Source: Noviherbaspirillum sp. Root189 (GTDB lineage Bacteria > Pseudomonadota > Gammaproteobacteria > Burkholderiales > Burkholderiaceae_D). Taken from it: 64,000 nucleotides of DNA. The stretch lies in NCBI RefSeq assembly GCF_001428545.1, contig NZ_LMHZ01000013.1:31683-95682 (forward strand). Direction: 5' to 3'. The notes under the pieces were generated by a model that had not been told where the DNA came from, did no database searches, and saw only the letters and a program-made list of their open reading frames with translations. This document shows, in pieces, positions 44,270 through 54,155 of the stretch (within the stretch, counting starts at the first letter, position 1; each line of letters begins with the position of its first letter). A program made the translations under genes and the position numbers.

Positions 44270-46354
44270 ATGACACAAACACTGTTAGTCGAACTGCTTA
44301 CCGAAGAACTTCCCCCAAAGGCGCTCGCCAAGCTGGGCGATGCATTTGCCAACGGTATTCTCAATGGCTTGAAGTCGCGCGATTTCGTCGAGGCCGATGC
44401 GGTTGCCACCGCTTACGCGACGCCGCGCCGCCTTGCGGTCACGGTCACCAGGGTACGCGCCACATCGCCGGACAAATCGATTCGCGAAAAGGTTTTGCCG
44501 GTGGCGGTCGCGCTCGACAAGGAAGGCAATCCCGCAGCGCCGCTGGCGAAGAAACTCGCTGCGCTCGGCTTCCCGGATCTCAAGGTCAGCGACCTGGAAC
44601 GCGCTTCCGACGGCAAGGCGGAAAGCTTCTTTTATACCTACACCGCGCCTGGCTCGACGCTGCAGAATGGCCTGCAAACGGTGCTTGAGGAAACACTGGG
44701 CAAGCTGCCGATTCCCAAGCTGATGAGCTACCAGCGCCCGGACGGCAGCACCGTCCAGTTCGTGCGTCCGGCACACAAGCTGATCGCGCTGCATGGCGCC
44801 GACATTGTGCCGGTTAGCGCACTCGGCCTGAGCGCGGATCGCACCACGCTCGGCCATCGCTTCCTGTCGCAGGGCGAACTGAGCATCGCCGACGCGGAAT
44901 CGTACGCCGCGACCTTGCAGGAAAAGGGCAAGACCATTCCCTCCGTCAGCGCGCGCAAGGAAAGAATCCGCGACGAACTGCTGGCGAAGGCCGGCGGCGA
45001 CAAAGTACTGATGCCAGAATCGCTGGTCGATGAGGTCACCGCGCTGGTGGAATGGCCCGTTGTGTATGAATGCAGGTTCGAAGACACCTTCCTGTCGGTA
45101 CCGCAGGAATGCCTGATCCTGACCATGCAGACCAACCAGAAATATTTCGCCCTGACCGATGCGGCCGGCAAGCTGCGTTCGCGTTTCCTGATCGTGTCCA
45201 ACCTGGAAACAAGCGACCCGCAACACATCATCGGCGGCAATGAGCGCGTCGTGCGTCCGCGCCTGTCCGACGCCAAATTCTTCTTTGAGCAGGACAAGAA
45301 AAAGAAGCTGGCCGACCGCCTGCCGGGACTGGCCAATGTGGTCTATCACAACAAGCTGGGCACACAGGGACAGCGTACCGAGCGTGTCAAAACCCTGGCT
45401 GGCCGCATCGCAGCCATGCTGCAGGCCGACGTGGCGCTGGCCGAACGCGGCGCGCTGCTGGCCAAGGCGGACTTGCTGACCGACATGGTCGGCGAATTCC
45501 CCGAGTTGCAAGGCATCATGGGCACTTACTATGCGCGTCATGACGGTGAGCCGGACGAAGTCGCGCTCGCCGCATCGGAACACTATCAGCCGCGTTTTGC
45601 CGGCGACGCCCTGCCCTCCACCATGACAGGGACGGTGGTCGCGCTTGCCGACAAGCTGGAGACTCTGGTCGGCATCTGGGGCATCGGCCTGCAGCCGACC
45701 GGCGACAAGGACCCGTTTGCCTTGCGTCGCCACGCTCTCGGCGTGCTGCGCATGCTGGTCGAGAAACGCCTGCCGCTGTCGCTGAACACGCTGCTGCAGG
45801 ATGCGGCCCAGCTGTTTGCCGGCAACGCGAACTTCAAGGATCCGACCGCTGAAGTCGCAGCCTTCATGCTGGATCGTCTGCGCGGCCTGCTGCGTGAGCG
45901 CGGCTATGCACAGAATGAAATCGAAGCGGTCGTCGCACAGAATCCGGACCGCCTGGACAACATCGTCGAGCGCCTGGATGCGGTCAAGGCCTTTGCCGCG
46001 CTGCCCGAAGCCGAGTCGCTTGCGGCAGCCAACAAGCGCATCACCAATATTCTCAAGAAGACCGACGGCGCCAACAAGGGCGTGCAGCAGGGACTGCTGA
46101 AGGAAGTCGCGGAAGAAGGCTTGTATTCGGCAATGACGCAGCTCAAGCCGCAGGTCGATGCCGCTTTTGCCAAGGGAGATTTCTCCGGCACGCTGAAGTC
46201 ACTGGCGCAACTGCGCAACAACGTCGATGCCTTCTTCAATGACGTGATGGTCATGGCGGAAGACGAACAATTGCGCAACAACCGTCTCGCCCTGCTGTCG
46301 GACCTGCACGGCATGATGAACCAGGTGGCAGATATTTCGAAGCTGGCCGCTTAA
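44270..46354 (+). CDS. glyS: Glycyl-tRNA synthetase beta subunit
   Basis: This 694-aa beta subunit binds tRNA-Gly. It starts [23 protein letters not shown], the family signature, and contains [19 protein letters not shown] and [22 protein letters not shown]-terminal DALR-type anticodon region ends with [20 protein letters not shown]. Length equals that of E. coli GlyS. No Shine-Dalgarno sequence is obvious because the REP-like hairpin occupies that position. Confidence 0.97.
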   Translation: MTQTLLVELLTEELPPKALAKLGDAFANGILNGLKSRDFVEADAVATAYATPRRLAVTVTRVRATSPDKSIREKVLPVAVALDKEGNPAAPLAKKLAALGFPDLKVSDLERASDGKAESFFYTYTAPGSTLQNGLQTVLEETLGKLPIPKLMSYQRPDGSTVQFVRPAHKLIALHGADIVPVSALGLSADRTTLGHRFLSQGELSIADAESYAATLQEKGKTIPSVSARKERIRDELLAKAGGDKVLMPESLVDEVTALVEWPVVYECRFEDTFLSVPQECLILTMQTNQKYFALTDAAGKLRSRFLIVSNLETSDPQHIIGGNERVVRPRLSDAKFFFEQDKKKKLADRLPGLANVVYHNKLGTQGQRTERVKTLAGRIAAMLQADVALAERGALLAKADLLTDMVGEFPELQGIMGTYYARHDGEPDEVALAASEHYQPRFAGDALPSTMTGTVVALADKLETLVGIWGIGLQPTGDKDPFALRRHALGVLRMLVEKRLPLSLNTLLQDAAQLFAGNANFKDPTAEVAAFMLDRLRGLLRERGYAQNEIEAVVAQNPDRLDNIVERLDAVKAFAALPEAESLAAANKRITNILKKTDGANKGVQQGLLKEVAEEGLYSAMTQLKPQVDAAFAKGDFSGTLKSLAQLRNNVDAFFNDVMVMAEDEQLRNNRLALLSDLHGMMNQVADISKLAA

Positions 46355-46368
46355 GGCGGAGCAAACGC

Positions 46369-46929
46369 ATGAAGCTCATCATTCTGGATCGTGACGGCGT
46401 CATCAACCATGACTCGGACGAATTCATCAAGTCGCCGGACGAATGGGTACCGATCCCCGGTTCGCTGGAAGCGATCGCCCGTCTGAACCAGGCGGGTTAT
46501 CGGGTCGTCGTGGCGACCAACCAGTCCGGCATTGCGCGTGGCCTGTTCAACATCGTCACGCTCAATGCCATCCACCAGAAGCTTCATGCCGCGGCTCAGC
46601 AGGTGGGGGCCGATATCGATGCGATTTTCTTTTGCCCGCATGCCGCCGACGATCACTGCGATTGCCGCAAGCCGAAGCCCGGCATGTTGCAGGAAATCTC
46701 GCGGCGATTCGAAGTCAGCCTCAAGGGCGTACCGAACGTCGGTGATTCGCTGCGTGACCTGCAGGCGGGTTTCGTCGTCGGCTGCTCGCCGTATCTGGTA
46801 CTGACCGGAAAAGGTGAAAAGACACGCGACAAGGGCGGTCTTCCCCCGGGAACGACTATCCATAACAACCTCGCCGCCGTCGTCGACCATCTGCTGAAAA
46901 GCCCGGCGGGTCTTCCCAGCGCGGCGTAA
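46369..46929 (+). CDS. gmhB: D-glycero-beta-D-manno-heptose-1,7-bisphosphate 7-phosphatase
   Basis: This 186-aa HAD phosphatase acts in ADP-heptose synthesis for LPS core. The nucleophile motif is ILDRDGVINHDSDEFIKSPD. The zinc-binding loop CPHAADDHCDCRKPKPGML and the final VGDSLRDLQAG motif are present. It follows glyS by 14 bp and precedes plsC, an envelope-lipid context. Confidence 0.95.
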   Translation: MKLIILDRDGVINHDSDEFIKSPDEWVPIPGSLEAIARLNQAGYRVVVATNQSGIARGLFNIVTLNAIHQKLHAAAQQVGADIDAIFFCPHAADDHCDCRKPKPGMLQEISRRFEVSLKGVPNVGDSLRDLQAGFVVGCSPYLVLTGKGEKTRDKGGLPPGTTIHNNLAAVVDHLLKSPAGLPSAA

Positions 46930-47012
46930 GCGGCTGCGGGTATTGCGCCAGGCCCGCCGCCACCCTTCTATAATCATTTTTTGCCGATGGCTCGGCTGTA
47001 TCCGGAGATGTC

Positions 47013-47798
47013 ATGTCCCACCCGATTCTTTTTCTGCGTTCGCTGATCTTCATGCTGCTGATGGCGATTGCCACGCTGATCTGGGCACCCATGTGCTTCG
47101 TGTTTGCGCCGCTGCCGTACAACCAGCGCTACTTCCTGACCGGCTTGTGGAACAAGTTTGTGATTAACGCCGCACGACTGGTATGCGGCATCCGGTATCA
47201 GATCAAGGGCGCTGAAAACCTGCCCGACTCGCCAGCCATCGTGCTGTCCAAGCACCAGTCCGCATGGGAAACGATTTTCCTGTTTTATGCATTGCCGCGG
47301 CCGCTGGTCTATGTGTTCAAGAAGGAGTTGTTGTACATCCCCTTCTTCGGCTGGGGACTGGCATTGCTGCGCATGATCCCGATCGACCGCAGCAAGACCA
47401 AGGACGCATTTGCGATGGTGGTCGAACAAGGCAAGAAGCGCCTTGCCAGCGGCCAGTGGATCATCATGTTCCCCGAAGGCACGCGCTCCTACGTCGGTTC
47501 ACAAGGCAAATACAAGAGCGGCGGTGCGCGCCTCGCCATCGATACCGGCGTACCGGTGATCCCGATTGCCTTGAATGCGGGCGAGTGCTGGCCCAAAAAT
47601 TCCTTCATCAAAAAACCTGGTTTGATCACGGTATCGATCGGCAAACCGATTCCCACCACCGGGCGGAATTCGAACGATGTCATTCAACAAGTTGAAAATT
47701 GGATAGAATCGGAGATGCGGGTGATTTCCTCGCCCGGAATTTATTCAAACAACAAGGTCCCAAATTCTCTTGAAGCTGCTACGCCAGACTCCGCCTGA
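47013..47798 (+). CDS. plsC: 1-acyl-sn-glycerol-3-phosphate acyltransferase
   Basis: This 261-aa membrane acyltransferase makes phosphatidate. The first transmembrane helix is residues about 5-28. Catalytic motif I is SKHQSAWETIF, the HX4(D/E) variant common in proteobacteria. Motif III is MFPEGTRSYVG, and VPVIPIALNAGECWPKNSF is motif IV. It is preceded by gmhB and overlaps the metalloprotease gene by 29 bp. Confidence 0.94.
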   Translation: MSHPILFLRSLIFMLLMAIATLIWAPMCFVFAPLPYNQRYFLTGLWNKFVINAARLVCGIRYQIKGAENLPDSPAIVLSKHQSAWETIFLFYALPRPLVYVFKKELLYIPFFGWGLALLRMIPIDRSKTKDAFAMVVEQGKKRLASGQWIIMFPEGTRSYVGSQGKYKSGGARLAIDTGVPVIPIALNAGECWPKNSFIKKPGLITVSIGKPIPTTGRNSNDVIQQVENWIESEMRVISSPGIYSNNKVPNSLEAATPDSA

Positions 47799-48696
47799 TC
47801 CCCAACAGCTCGCGCTGCAGCTCGACTTTTTTTCACCCGACACGCCTTCGTCGCAACCGCGTGTCGACCGGCCGGCACCGCAACATGTGCCGCCTACCGG
47901 CAACATCCCATCACGGGAAACGCCTGAACTTATCTCCCTGCCACCCGCATCCGGCCCCAAGGCGGCAACGCCAGGGCGACGCCGCGTGCAGGTTGGCGAT
48001 TACCTTCTCGAATACCGACTGCAGCGCTCGAAGCGGCGCACCATCGGTTTTCTGATCGACGAGGATGGCTTGCGGATTACCGCGCCGAGATGGGTGCCGA
48101 TCGCGGAAATCGAAAGCGCCATCCGCGAAAAGCAACGCTGGGTCCTGACCAAGCTCAGCGAGCGGCGTGAACGTTCCGCACGCCGGCTGCAGCCGCAGAT
48201 GCAATGGTGCGACGGTGCAACCCTGCCCTACCTGGGCAACGACATCACGCTACGCATTCTTGCCACGCAGGCTGCCGGCGTTGCCTACGATGCGGATGCG
48301 CGCGAACTGACAGTCTGCCTGCCACCCGACGCGGGTGAACAACAGTTGAAAGACCGGGTCCAAGGATGGCTGCAGGCCGAGGCTAAACGCATCTTCGCGG
48401 AGCGCCTGCCTGTGTATGCAGAAAAACTGGGCGTGACGTATCAGTCGTTCGCGTTGTCGTCGGCAACCACGCAGTGGGGTTCCTGCACTGCCGAAGGCAG
48501 GATCCGACTCAATTGGCGGCTGATCCATTTTGGCCTGCCAATGATTGACTATGTCGTGGCGCATGAACTGTCGCACCTGCGCGAGATGAATCACAGCCCG
48601 CGCTTCTGGGCGACGGTGCAGTCCGTCTTTCCCGAGTTTCAGGCAGCAAAACGTGTCTTGCGTGACAGCGGACCGGAAAGCCTGCCAATTTTTTAA
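47770..48696 (+). CDS. YgjP-like (DUF45) metallopeptidase
   Basis: This 308-aa protein has a disordered Pro/Gln-rich first 70 residues and a zincin domain from about residue 75. The core includes [20 protein letters not shown] and [25 protein letters not shown], and the zinc motif HELxHxxxxxH appears as [11 protein letters not shown]. It is related to YgjP/WSS1-type proteases. The start is TTG at 47770, within the plsC 3' end, since no ATG fits the frame upstream. The biological target is unknown. Confidence 0.88.
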   Translation: MKLLRQTPPDPQQLALQLDFFSPDTPSSQPRVDRPAPQHVPPTGNIPSRETPELISLPPASGPKAATPGRRRVQVGDYLLEYRLQRSKRRTIGFLIDEDGLRITAPRWVPIAEIESAIREKQRWVLTKLSERRERSARRLQPQMQWCDGATLPYLGNDITLRILATQAAGVAYDADARELTVCLPPDAGEQQLKDRVQGWLQAEAKRIFAERLPVYAEKLGVTYQSFALSSATTQWGSCTAEGRIRLNWRLIHFGLPMIDYVVAHELSHLREMNHSPRFWATVQSVFPEFQAAKRVLRDSGPESLPIF

Positions 48697-48707
48697 AAGG
48701 ATTCAGT

Positions 48708-49091
48708 ATGCGACTTCTTCACACCATGCTGCGGGTCGGCGACCTGCAACGCTCCATCGATTTTTATACCAAGGTGCTGGGCATGAGCCTGTTACGCACC
48801 ACCGACCGCCCCGAGCAGAAATACACGCTCGCCTTCGTCGGCTACGGAAAGAACCCGGAACACGCCGAACTCGAACTGACCTATAACTATGGCGTCGACA
48901 AGTACGACCTCGGCACTGCCTACGGCCATATCGCGATCGAGGTCGACGATGCGTACAAGACCTGCGAAGCCGTCAAGGCACAGGGCGGCACGGTGACGCG
49001 CGAAGCAGGCCCGGTCAAAGGCGGCGACACGGTCATTGCCTTCGTGCAGGACCCCGACGGCTACAAGATCGAGTTCATCCAGCGTCATTGA
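48708..49091 (+). CDS. gloA: Lactoylglutathione lyase (glyoxalase I)
   Basis: This 127-aa VOC-fold enzyme isomerises methylglyoxal-glutathione hemithioacetal. The N-terminus [20 protein letters not shown] contains the first metal His (H5). [27 protein letters not shown] and [14 protein letters not shown] supply the remaining metal ligands. The length fits the Ni-type bacterial GloA. It ends the long plus-strand gene series. Confidence 0.97.
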   Translation: MRLLHTMLRVGDLQRSIDFYTKVLGMSLLRTTDRPEQKYTLAFVGYGKNPEHAELELTYNYGVDKYDLGTAYGHIAIEVDDAYKTCEAVKAQGGTVTREAGPVKGGDTVIAFVQDPDGYKIEFIQRH

Positions 49092-49155
49092 TTTCCTGCG
49101 TGAGATTTCCTGCGTGAGCACGTTCGGCCCACAGGCCCGGAACGGCTTGTATTCG

Positions 49156-50583
49156 CTAGCCTGCCTGACCAGGGGCAGGATTAGCGGCAGAATCGGAACA
49201 CGAATGGTCCGAAATCTCTTTCCTGCGGGTGCCGTCAGGCTGCGACCACTTTGCGGCATACATGGCATTGTCTGCATGCTTGAGTAGCTGCTGCACTCTG
49301 TCGCCATGCTCGGGGTATTGCGCAATACCGATGCTGGGCGTCACCTCGACATGATACCCATCGAGATCGAAAGGCCGGTCGAAGGCGCCGCGGACTTTCT
49401 CGACGACCGACGTGATGTGCTCCTGCAGATGCACGCTTTCAAGGAGCACCACAAACTCGTCGCCGCCAATGCGGGCAACCGTGTCCGAATGCCGCACCGA
49501 TTCCAGGAGGCGGCTTGCCACTTCCTGCAACAGCAAGTCGCCTGCGCTGTGGCCATACTCGTCGTTGATCCGCTTGAAGCCATTCAGGTCCAGAAAGAGC
49601 AGCGCCAGCTTGCCATGCTGTCGTTCCACCCGTGCGAGCGCGGATTCCAGGCGGTCATATAACAAGCCTCTGTTGGGCAGATTGGTCAGTATGTCGTGGT
49701 GTGCGGTGTGCTGCAAGCGCGCGTACAACTGCTTGCGCTCGATCGCAGTGGCAACCTGCGTGGAAACGAACTGCAGCAGTTCCTTTTCCCTTTCGGTGTA
49801 ATGCACCCCACCTGCGTAGCTGGTTAAAACAAGGGCACCGATCGTGCCTCGCTGCGTATTCAGCGGAACGCCCAGAACGGACACCGCTTCCGCATCAACG
49901 AGCGCGTGTAATTCATGGGGAAAGGCATGCGGCAGGTCCGCCCTGAGCAGTCGCGACTGGCGGGTACGGATGATCTCTTCACAAAAGACCTCGATGGCCG
50001 ACTGCCTGAGTGCAAGATCCTTGCTGTCGTATTCATCGACATGATAAGGAAAGCTGAGCCGCTGGTGCCTGTCATCGTGCAGTACCACGGAAAAATTCAG
50101 CGCAGGCAGCAGCTTGCCGATAATCTGATGAATCTGTCGGAACAGGCCGGGAAGGTCTTCCGCCACATGCGCGGCCTCGGAGATTTCGTACAGCGCGGCC
50201 TGCATCAGTTCGGCCTGCTTGCGCTCGGTGACGTCACGGGCAACAGCAATACGCAAGCGATCCGCTTCGGACCATCTTGCCGACCACATGATGTGCACCA
50301 ACTGCCCGTCCTTGCGCACGTAACGATTCTCGAAATGCGGCATGGGCCGCCCCGACATGATGCTATTGGCAGCCTGCAACGTGCGGGCCCGGTCTTCAGG
50401 CGCGACAAACTCGATCATGTTCCGCCCTACCATTTCATCGGGCCTGTATCCAAAGATGCGTTCGCATGCGGCGCCAATGAATACAAAGTAGCCATCTGTG
50501 TCGACAACGCAGATGGCATCAAGCAGCATGTCGGTAAAACTTGCCAAAGTCGCAAAGTTCTTTGTATCCATGCGCGAGCCCAT
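49156..50583 (-). CDS. PAS-GAF diguanylate cyclase
   Basis: This 475-aa soluble protein has a PAS domain with PAC (about residues 12-130), a GAF domain (about 150-290) and a GGDEF domain (about 300-460). The GGDEF signature is intact in DTVARIGGDEFVVLLESV, preceded by LPNRGLLYDRLESAL. An RxxD inhibitory site is not clear, and no EAL domain is fused. It should make cyclic-di-GMP in response to an unknown ligand. Cyclic-di-GMP often controls curli, but no direct link to csg is visible here. Confidence 0.92.
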   Translation of the reverse strand: MGSRMDTKNFATLASFTDMLLDAICVVDTDGYFVFIGAACERIFGYRPDEMVGRNMIEFVAPEDRARTLQAANSIMSGRPMPHFENRYVRKDGQLVHIMWSARWSEADRLRIAVARDVTERKQAELMQAALYEISEAAHVAEDLPGLFRQIHQIIGKLLPALNFSVVLHDDRHQRLSFPYHVDEYDSKDLALRQSAIEVFCEEIIRTRQSRLLRADLPHAFPHELHALVDAEAVSVLGVPLNTQRGTIGALVLTSYAGGVHYTEREKELLQFVSTQVATAIERKQLYARLQHTAHHDILTNLPNRGLLYDRLESALARVERQHGKLALLFLDLNGFKRINDEYGHSAGDLLLQEVASRLLESVRHSDTVARIGGDEFVVLLESVHLQEHITSVVEKVRGAFDRPFDLDGYHVEVTPSIGIAQYPEHGDRVQQLLKHADNAMYAAKWSQPDGTRRKEISDHSCSDSAANPAPGQAG

Positions 50584-50784
50584 GATTTATTAAGGTGACA
50601 AAGCGCACTTGCCATTCCGGTGCAGAACGCCATAAGGCACGCGTGATTACGCTTAATTTAACATTGTCTACTCGTGAGCGCACATCCCGATACTGTTCAG
50701 TTCTTGCCTGCAAGCATGACGCGACGCAAGCCTCCGGCAGGTCGATGTAAACCGGCTTCAACCCGAAGGTGTTCCTGCTTGTCT
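50584..50784. other. Short gap between the cyclase and ksgA
   Basis: About 200 bp without a supported gene. It should contain the promoter of the minus-strand cyclase gene. I see no clear terminator for ksgA. Confidence 0.4.
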
Positions 50785-51564
50785 TTAGTCTTTCTTGCCG
50801 AGGCGATTGGCCAACGCGACAAATTGTTCCAGCGGTACTGCCTCGGGCCGCGCCTGCGGATCGACACCGGCATCGACCAGATCGTTTTCGCTGAACATGC
50901 CGGCGACGCAGTTGCGGATGACTTTGCGGCGCTGTGAAAACGCCTTCGTCACGACCTGTTCCAGCGCGGTGACCTCACAGGGCAAGGGGTTCGTCACCGG
51001 AATCATGCGGACAATCGCGGAGTCCACCTGTGGCGGCGGATCGAAGGCCGTCGGCGGCACGACAAACAACAGGTCCATGTGATAGCGCCATTGCAGCATC
51101 ACCGACAAGCGGCCATACGTCTTGCTGCCAGGTTCGGCCACCATGCGTTCGACGACTTCCTTTTGCAGCATGAAATGCTGGTCCTGCACCTGTGGGGCGA
51201 TGTCGGCCAGATGGAACAGCAAAGGACTGGAGATATTGTAAGGAAGGTTGCCAACCACCCGCAGCTTGCGACCCGGCTCGGGCGTGATGGCTGCAAAGTC
51301 GAACTTCAGTGCGTCGCCTTCATGCACCTGCAAGCGTTGCGGATCGAAATTCTTGCGCAGCCGCGCGACGAGGTCACGATCGAGTTCGACCACATGCAGC
51401 TGCTTCAGCGATTCGAGCAACAAGCGGGTCATGGCCGCCAGTCCCGGGCCGATCTCGACCATGGTGTCGTCGGGCTGCGGATCAATTGCGCGAATGATGT
51501 CGTACAGCACGGCCTGATCGGTCAGGAAGTTCTGGCCGAAGCGTTTGCGAGGAATATGTTTCAT
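50785..51564 (-). CDS. ksgA: 16S rRNA dimethyladenosine transferase KsgA (RsmA)
   Basis: This 259-aa enzyme dimethylates A1518 and A1519. The N-terminus KHIPRKRFGQNFLTD is canonical; SAM motif I is MVEIGPGLAAMTRLLLE and the catalytic NLPYNIS motif is present in RVVGNLPYNISSPLLFHL. ATG at 51564 is the natural start; an extension of 16 residues upstream is unlikely. It is the last gene of lptD-surA-pdxA-ksgA. Confidence 0.96.
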   Translation of the reverse strand: MKHIPRKRFGQNFLTDQAVLYDIIRAIDPQPDDTMVEIGPGLAAMTRLLLESLKQLHVVELDRDLVARLRKNFDPQRLQVHEGDALKFDFAAITPEPGRKLRVVGNLPYNISSPLLFHLADIAPQVQDQHFMLQKEVVERMVAEPGSKTYGRLSVMLQWRYHMDLLFVVPPTAFDPPPQVDSAIVRMIPVTNPLPCEVTALEQVVTKAFSQRRKVIRNCVAGMFSENDLVDAGVDPQARPEAVPLEQFVALANRLGKKD

Positions 51565-51621
51565 GAATGGATAAGTTGTTTGCCTGGCTGGTGGCCTGGT
51601 GGGCATCAGCAAAGCCTGTGT

Positions 51622-52665
51622 TCAATGGCCTGACCGCGCCATGGCCGACGCCGACGCTGACGCGGCGGCCATGTCCGCCGCGACGCGGATCGCCACGACC
51701 ATGCTGCCATGTTCCGCCCTGCCCAGTCCCGCAGCGGCGAGATCGAGTGCGGTGCCGTGGTCGACCGAGGTGCGAATGATGGGCAGGCCCAGGGTGATAT
51801 TGACGCCGCGGCCAAAGCTGGCATGCTTCAGCACGGGCAAGCCCTGATCGTGGTACATGGCGAGTACGCAGTCGGCCTGTTCGAGATACTTGGGTTGAAA
51901 CAGGGTATCGGCGGGATAAGGTCCGCTCGCCAGAATGCCCTTTGCACGCGCCGCTTCCAGTACGGGCGTAATGACGTCAATTTCTTCGCGCCCCAGATAA
52001 CCGCCCTCGCCCGCATGCGGATTGAGTCCGGTAACGAGAATACGCGGTTGCGGCAAGCCGAATTTGCGCTGCAGGTCCGCGTGCACGATGTCCAGTGTAC
52101 GCATCAGGCCATCAAACGTGATGGCTGCCGACACGTCCTTGAGCGGCAGGTGCGTGGTGGCGAGTGCAACCCGCATCAGCGGCTCGCCGCCGGCCAGCAT
52201 CATCACAACCTGTGGCGTGCCGGTTTTTTCAGCAAGGTATTCGGTGTGGCCGGTAAAAGGCACGCCGGCATCGTTGATGACGCTCTTTTGCAATGGTGCC
52301 GTGACGACGGCATTGAAGCGACCTTCAAGCGCGCCTGTGATCGCCGCATCCAGCGTATGGAGCACCGCGTGGCCGTTACGTGGGTCGAGTCGCCCCGGCA
52401 CTGCCGGTTCAGCGAGCGGACAATCGATGACCGCGATCTGGTCACGTGACAGACGTGGCAATCCGTTATTGGCCACTGCCATTGTCGACAGGGCGACCAG
52501 CCGGATGGCCGGATCAAGTTCGCCAGCGATCATCGACAACAACGCGGCGTCGCCGATCAGTACGCTGGTGACCTCGTCACGCAGTTCCCATGCGGCCCGG
52601 ATCGAAATCTCGGGACCGATGCCCGCAGGCTCGCCGCAGGTAATGGCAATGGTTGGCCTGCTCAT
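51622..52665 (-). CDS. pdxA: 4-hydroxythreonine-4-phosphate dehydrogenase PdxA
   Basis: This 347-aa enzyme works in pyridoxal-phosphate synthesis. The N-terminus [21 protein letters not shown] and the metal/substrate segments [26 protein letters not shown] and [18 protein letters not shown] are intact. [13 protein letters not shown] completes the active site. It is 17 bp downstream of surA and 57 bp upstream of ksgA, so the four genes form one transcript. Confidence 0.96.
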   Translation of the reverse strand: MSRPTIAITCGEPAGIGPEISIRAAWELRDEVTSVLIGDAALLSMIAGELDPAIRLVALSTMAVANNGLPRLSRDQIAVIDCPLAEPAVPGRLDPRNGHAVLHTLDAAITGALEGRFNAVVTAPLQKSVINDAGVPFTGHTEYLAEKTGTPQVVMMLAGGEPLMRVALATTHLPLKDVSAAITFDGLMRTLDIVHADLQRKFGLPQPRILVTGLNPHAGEGGYLGREEIDVITPVLEAARAKGILASGPYPADTLFQPKYLEQADCVLAMYHDQGLPVLKHASFGRGVNITLGLPIIRTSVDHGTALDLAAAGLGRAEHGSMVVAIRVAADMAAASASASAMARSGH

Positions 52666-52682
52666 GGAGGGTCCGGGTCCGA

Positions 52683-54131
52683 TCAGCGTGCGTCGTCGAA
52701 ACGGTATTCGACGTAGGCACGGTCGCGCACCTGGCGCAACCAGTCCTGAGTCGCCTCTTCAAGCTTGCGTTCACGGATGGCCTGGCGCGCAATCAGGCGC
52801 TGACGTTCCTGGGACACATCGTCCTTCTTGCGCTCGACCACCTGGATCAGGTGGTAGCCGAACGGCGACTCGATCGGTTCGCTGACCTGCCCCGGTTGCA
52901 GCGCATCCATCGCGCGCTCGAATTCAGGTACGGTGTCGCCCGGATAGATCCAGCCGAGGTCGCCGCCACGGGAGGCTGACAAGTCGTTCGAGAACAGCTT
53001 TGCCAGGTCTTCGAACTTGGCTGCGTTGTTGTCGAGGCGCTGTTTGAGCTCAGTCAGCTTGCGCTTGGCGTCGGTCGGCGAAACGATCTGGTTGGTCTTG
53101 ATCAGGATATGGCGCACATGGGTCTGCTGCACGGAAGCAGTACCCGGGCTCTTCATCACGCTGGCTTCACGCTCACCGCCAAACTTGACGACGTGGAAGC
53201 CGCTGTTGCTCCTGATGACGGGCGACACGTCGCCGGCTTTCATGTTGGCGATGGCTTCGACATACAGTTGCGGCAGGCGCTCCGGGGTGCGCCAGCCGAG
53301 GTCGCCGCCGGACAAGGCATCGGTGGAATCGGAATAGGTCGCGGCCAGCTTGGCAAAGTCGCCGCCGGTCTGCAACTGACGCTGCACTTCATCGGCCTTG
53401 CGGCGACGTTCGGCGATCTGTTCCGCGGTGGCATTTTCCGGAATGCGGATCAGGATATGCGCGACATTGAATTCCTTTTGTCCGGCGACGGTACCCTTTT
53501 CCGCTGCAAGGTAGTTATCAACCTCGGATTCGCTGATCTGGATCTTGTTGTCGACTTCGCGCTCGCGCAGGCGCTGCATCACGATGTCGTCACGGATGTC
53601 TTCACGGAAACGTGCGAAAGGCGTGCCATCCTTTTCAAGCTGTGTACGAAATTGCGAGAGCGTCATCTTGTTCTGCTCGGCGATGCGGGCAATCGCGCGA
53701 TCAAGCATGGTGTCGTCGACCCGGATGCCGTATTCCTTGGCGAGCTGAAGCTGGGCGCGATCGACGATCATGCGCTCCAGCATCTGGCGCTGGAATTCCG
53801 CTTGCGGCGGCAAGGCGATGCCCTGGTTGCGCATGCGGCGCTCGACGAGACGCAGGCGCTCGACCAGTTCCTGGCGGGTGATCACTTCGTTATTGACGAC
53901 CGCAATGATGGAATCGGCGAGGTAAATGCGTGGCGCGGCGGGTTGCGTAGCCGGTGCAGGCACGCCTGGTGCCATGCTTGGCGCAGGCGGCTGTGACGGC
54001 ACCGGGCCGAGGCCAGGTTTGAACTGTGCGTGGGCCTGCAGCAGGAAGCCTGTGCCGCAAACGAGCACCGCCGCCAGTGCGATGCGTCGTACCGGATTCT
54101 TTGCGATTCGCTTAGTCTGGAATGTAGTCAT
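52683..54131 (-). CDS. surA: Periplasmic peptidyl-prolyl isomerase/chaperone SurA
   Basis: This 482-aa periplasmic chaperone for outer-membrane proteins has a signal segment (about residues 14-35), a Pro/Ala-rich stretch (about 42-68) and the SurA N-domain ([18 protein letters not shown]). Two parvulin domains follow (about 220-320 and 330-430), each with the [22 protein letters not shown] or [22 protein letters not shown] motif. The C-terminal helix is also present. It lies directly after lptD, one of its clients. Confidence 0.95.
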   Translation of the reverse strand: MTTFQTKRIAKNPVRRIALAAVLVCGTGFLLQAHAQFKPGLGPVPSQPPAPSMAPGVPAPATQPAAPRIYLADSIIAVVNNEVITRQELVERLRLVERRMRNQGIALPPQAEFQRQMLERMIVDRAQLQLAKEYGIRVDDTMLDRAIARIAEQNKMTLSQFRTQLEKDGTPFARFREDIRDDIVMQRLREREVDNKIQISESEVDNYLAAEKGTVAGQKEFNVAHILIRIPENATAEQIAERRRKADEVQRQLQTGGDFAKLAATYSDSTDALSGGDLGWRTPERLPQLYVEAIANMKAGDVSPVIRSNSGFHVVKFGGEREASVMKSPGTASVQQTHVRHILIKTNQIVSPTDAKRKLTELKQRLDNNAAKFEDLAKLFSNDLSASRGGDLGWIYPGDTVPEFERAMDALQPGQVSEPIESPFGYHLIQVVERKKDDVSQERQRLIARQAIRERKLEEATQDWLRQVRDRAYVEYRFDDAR

Positions 54132-54155
54132 GATGAAGGTGCTTCGTAAGGTGTC

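Noticed and set aside
44285..45733. 482-codon open frame antisense to glyS
   Set aside because: It is a shadow of glyS with low-complexity composition and no domain.
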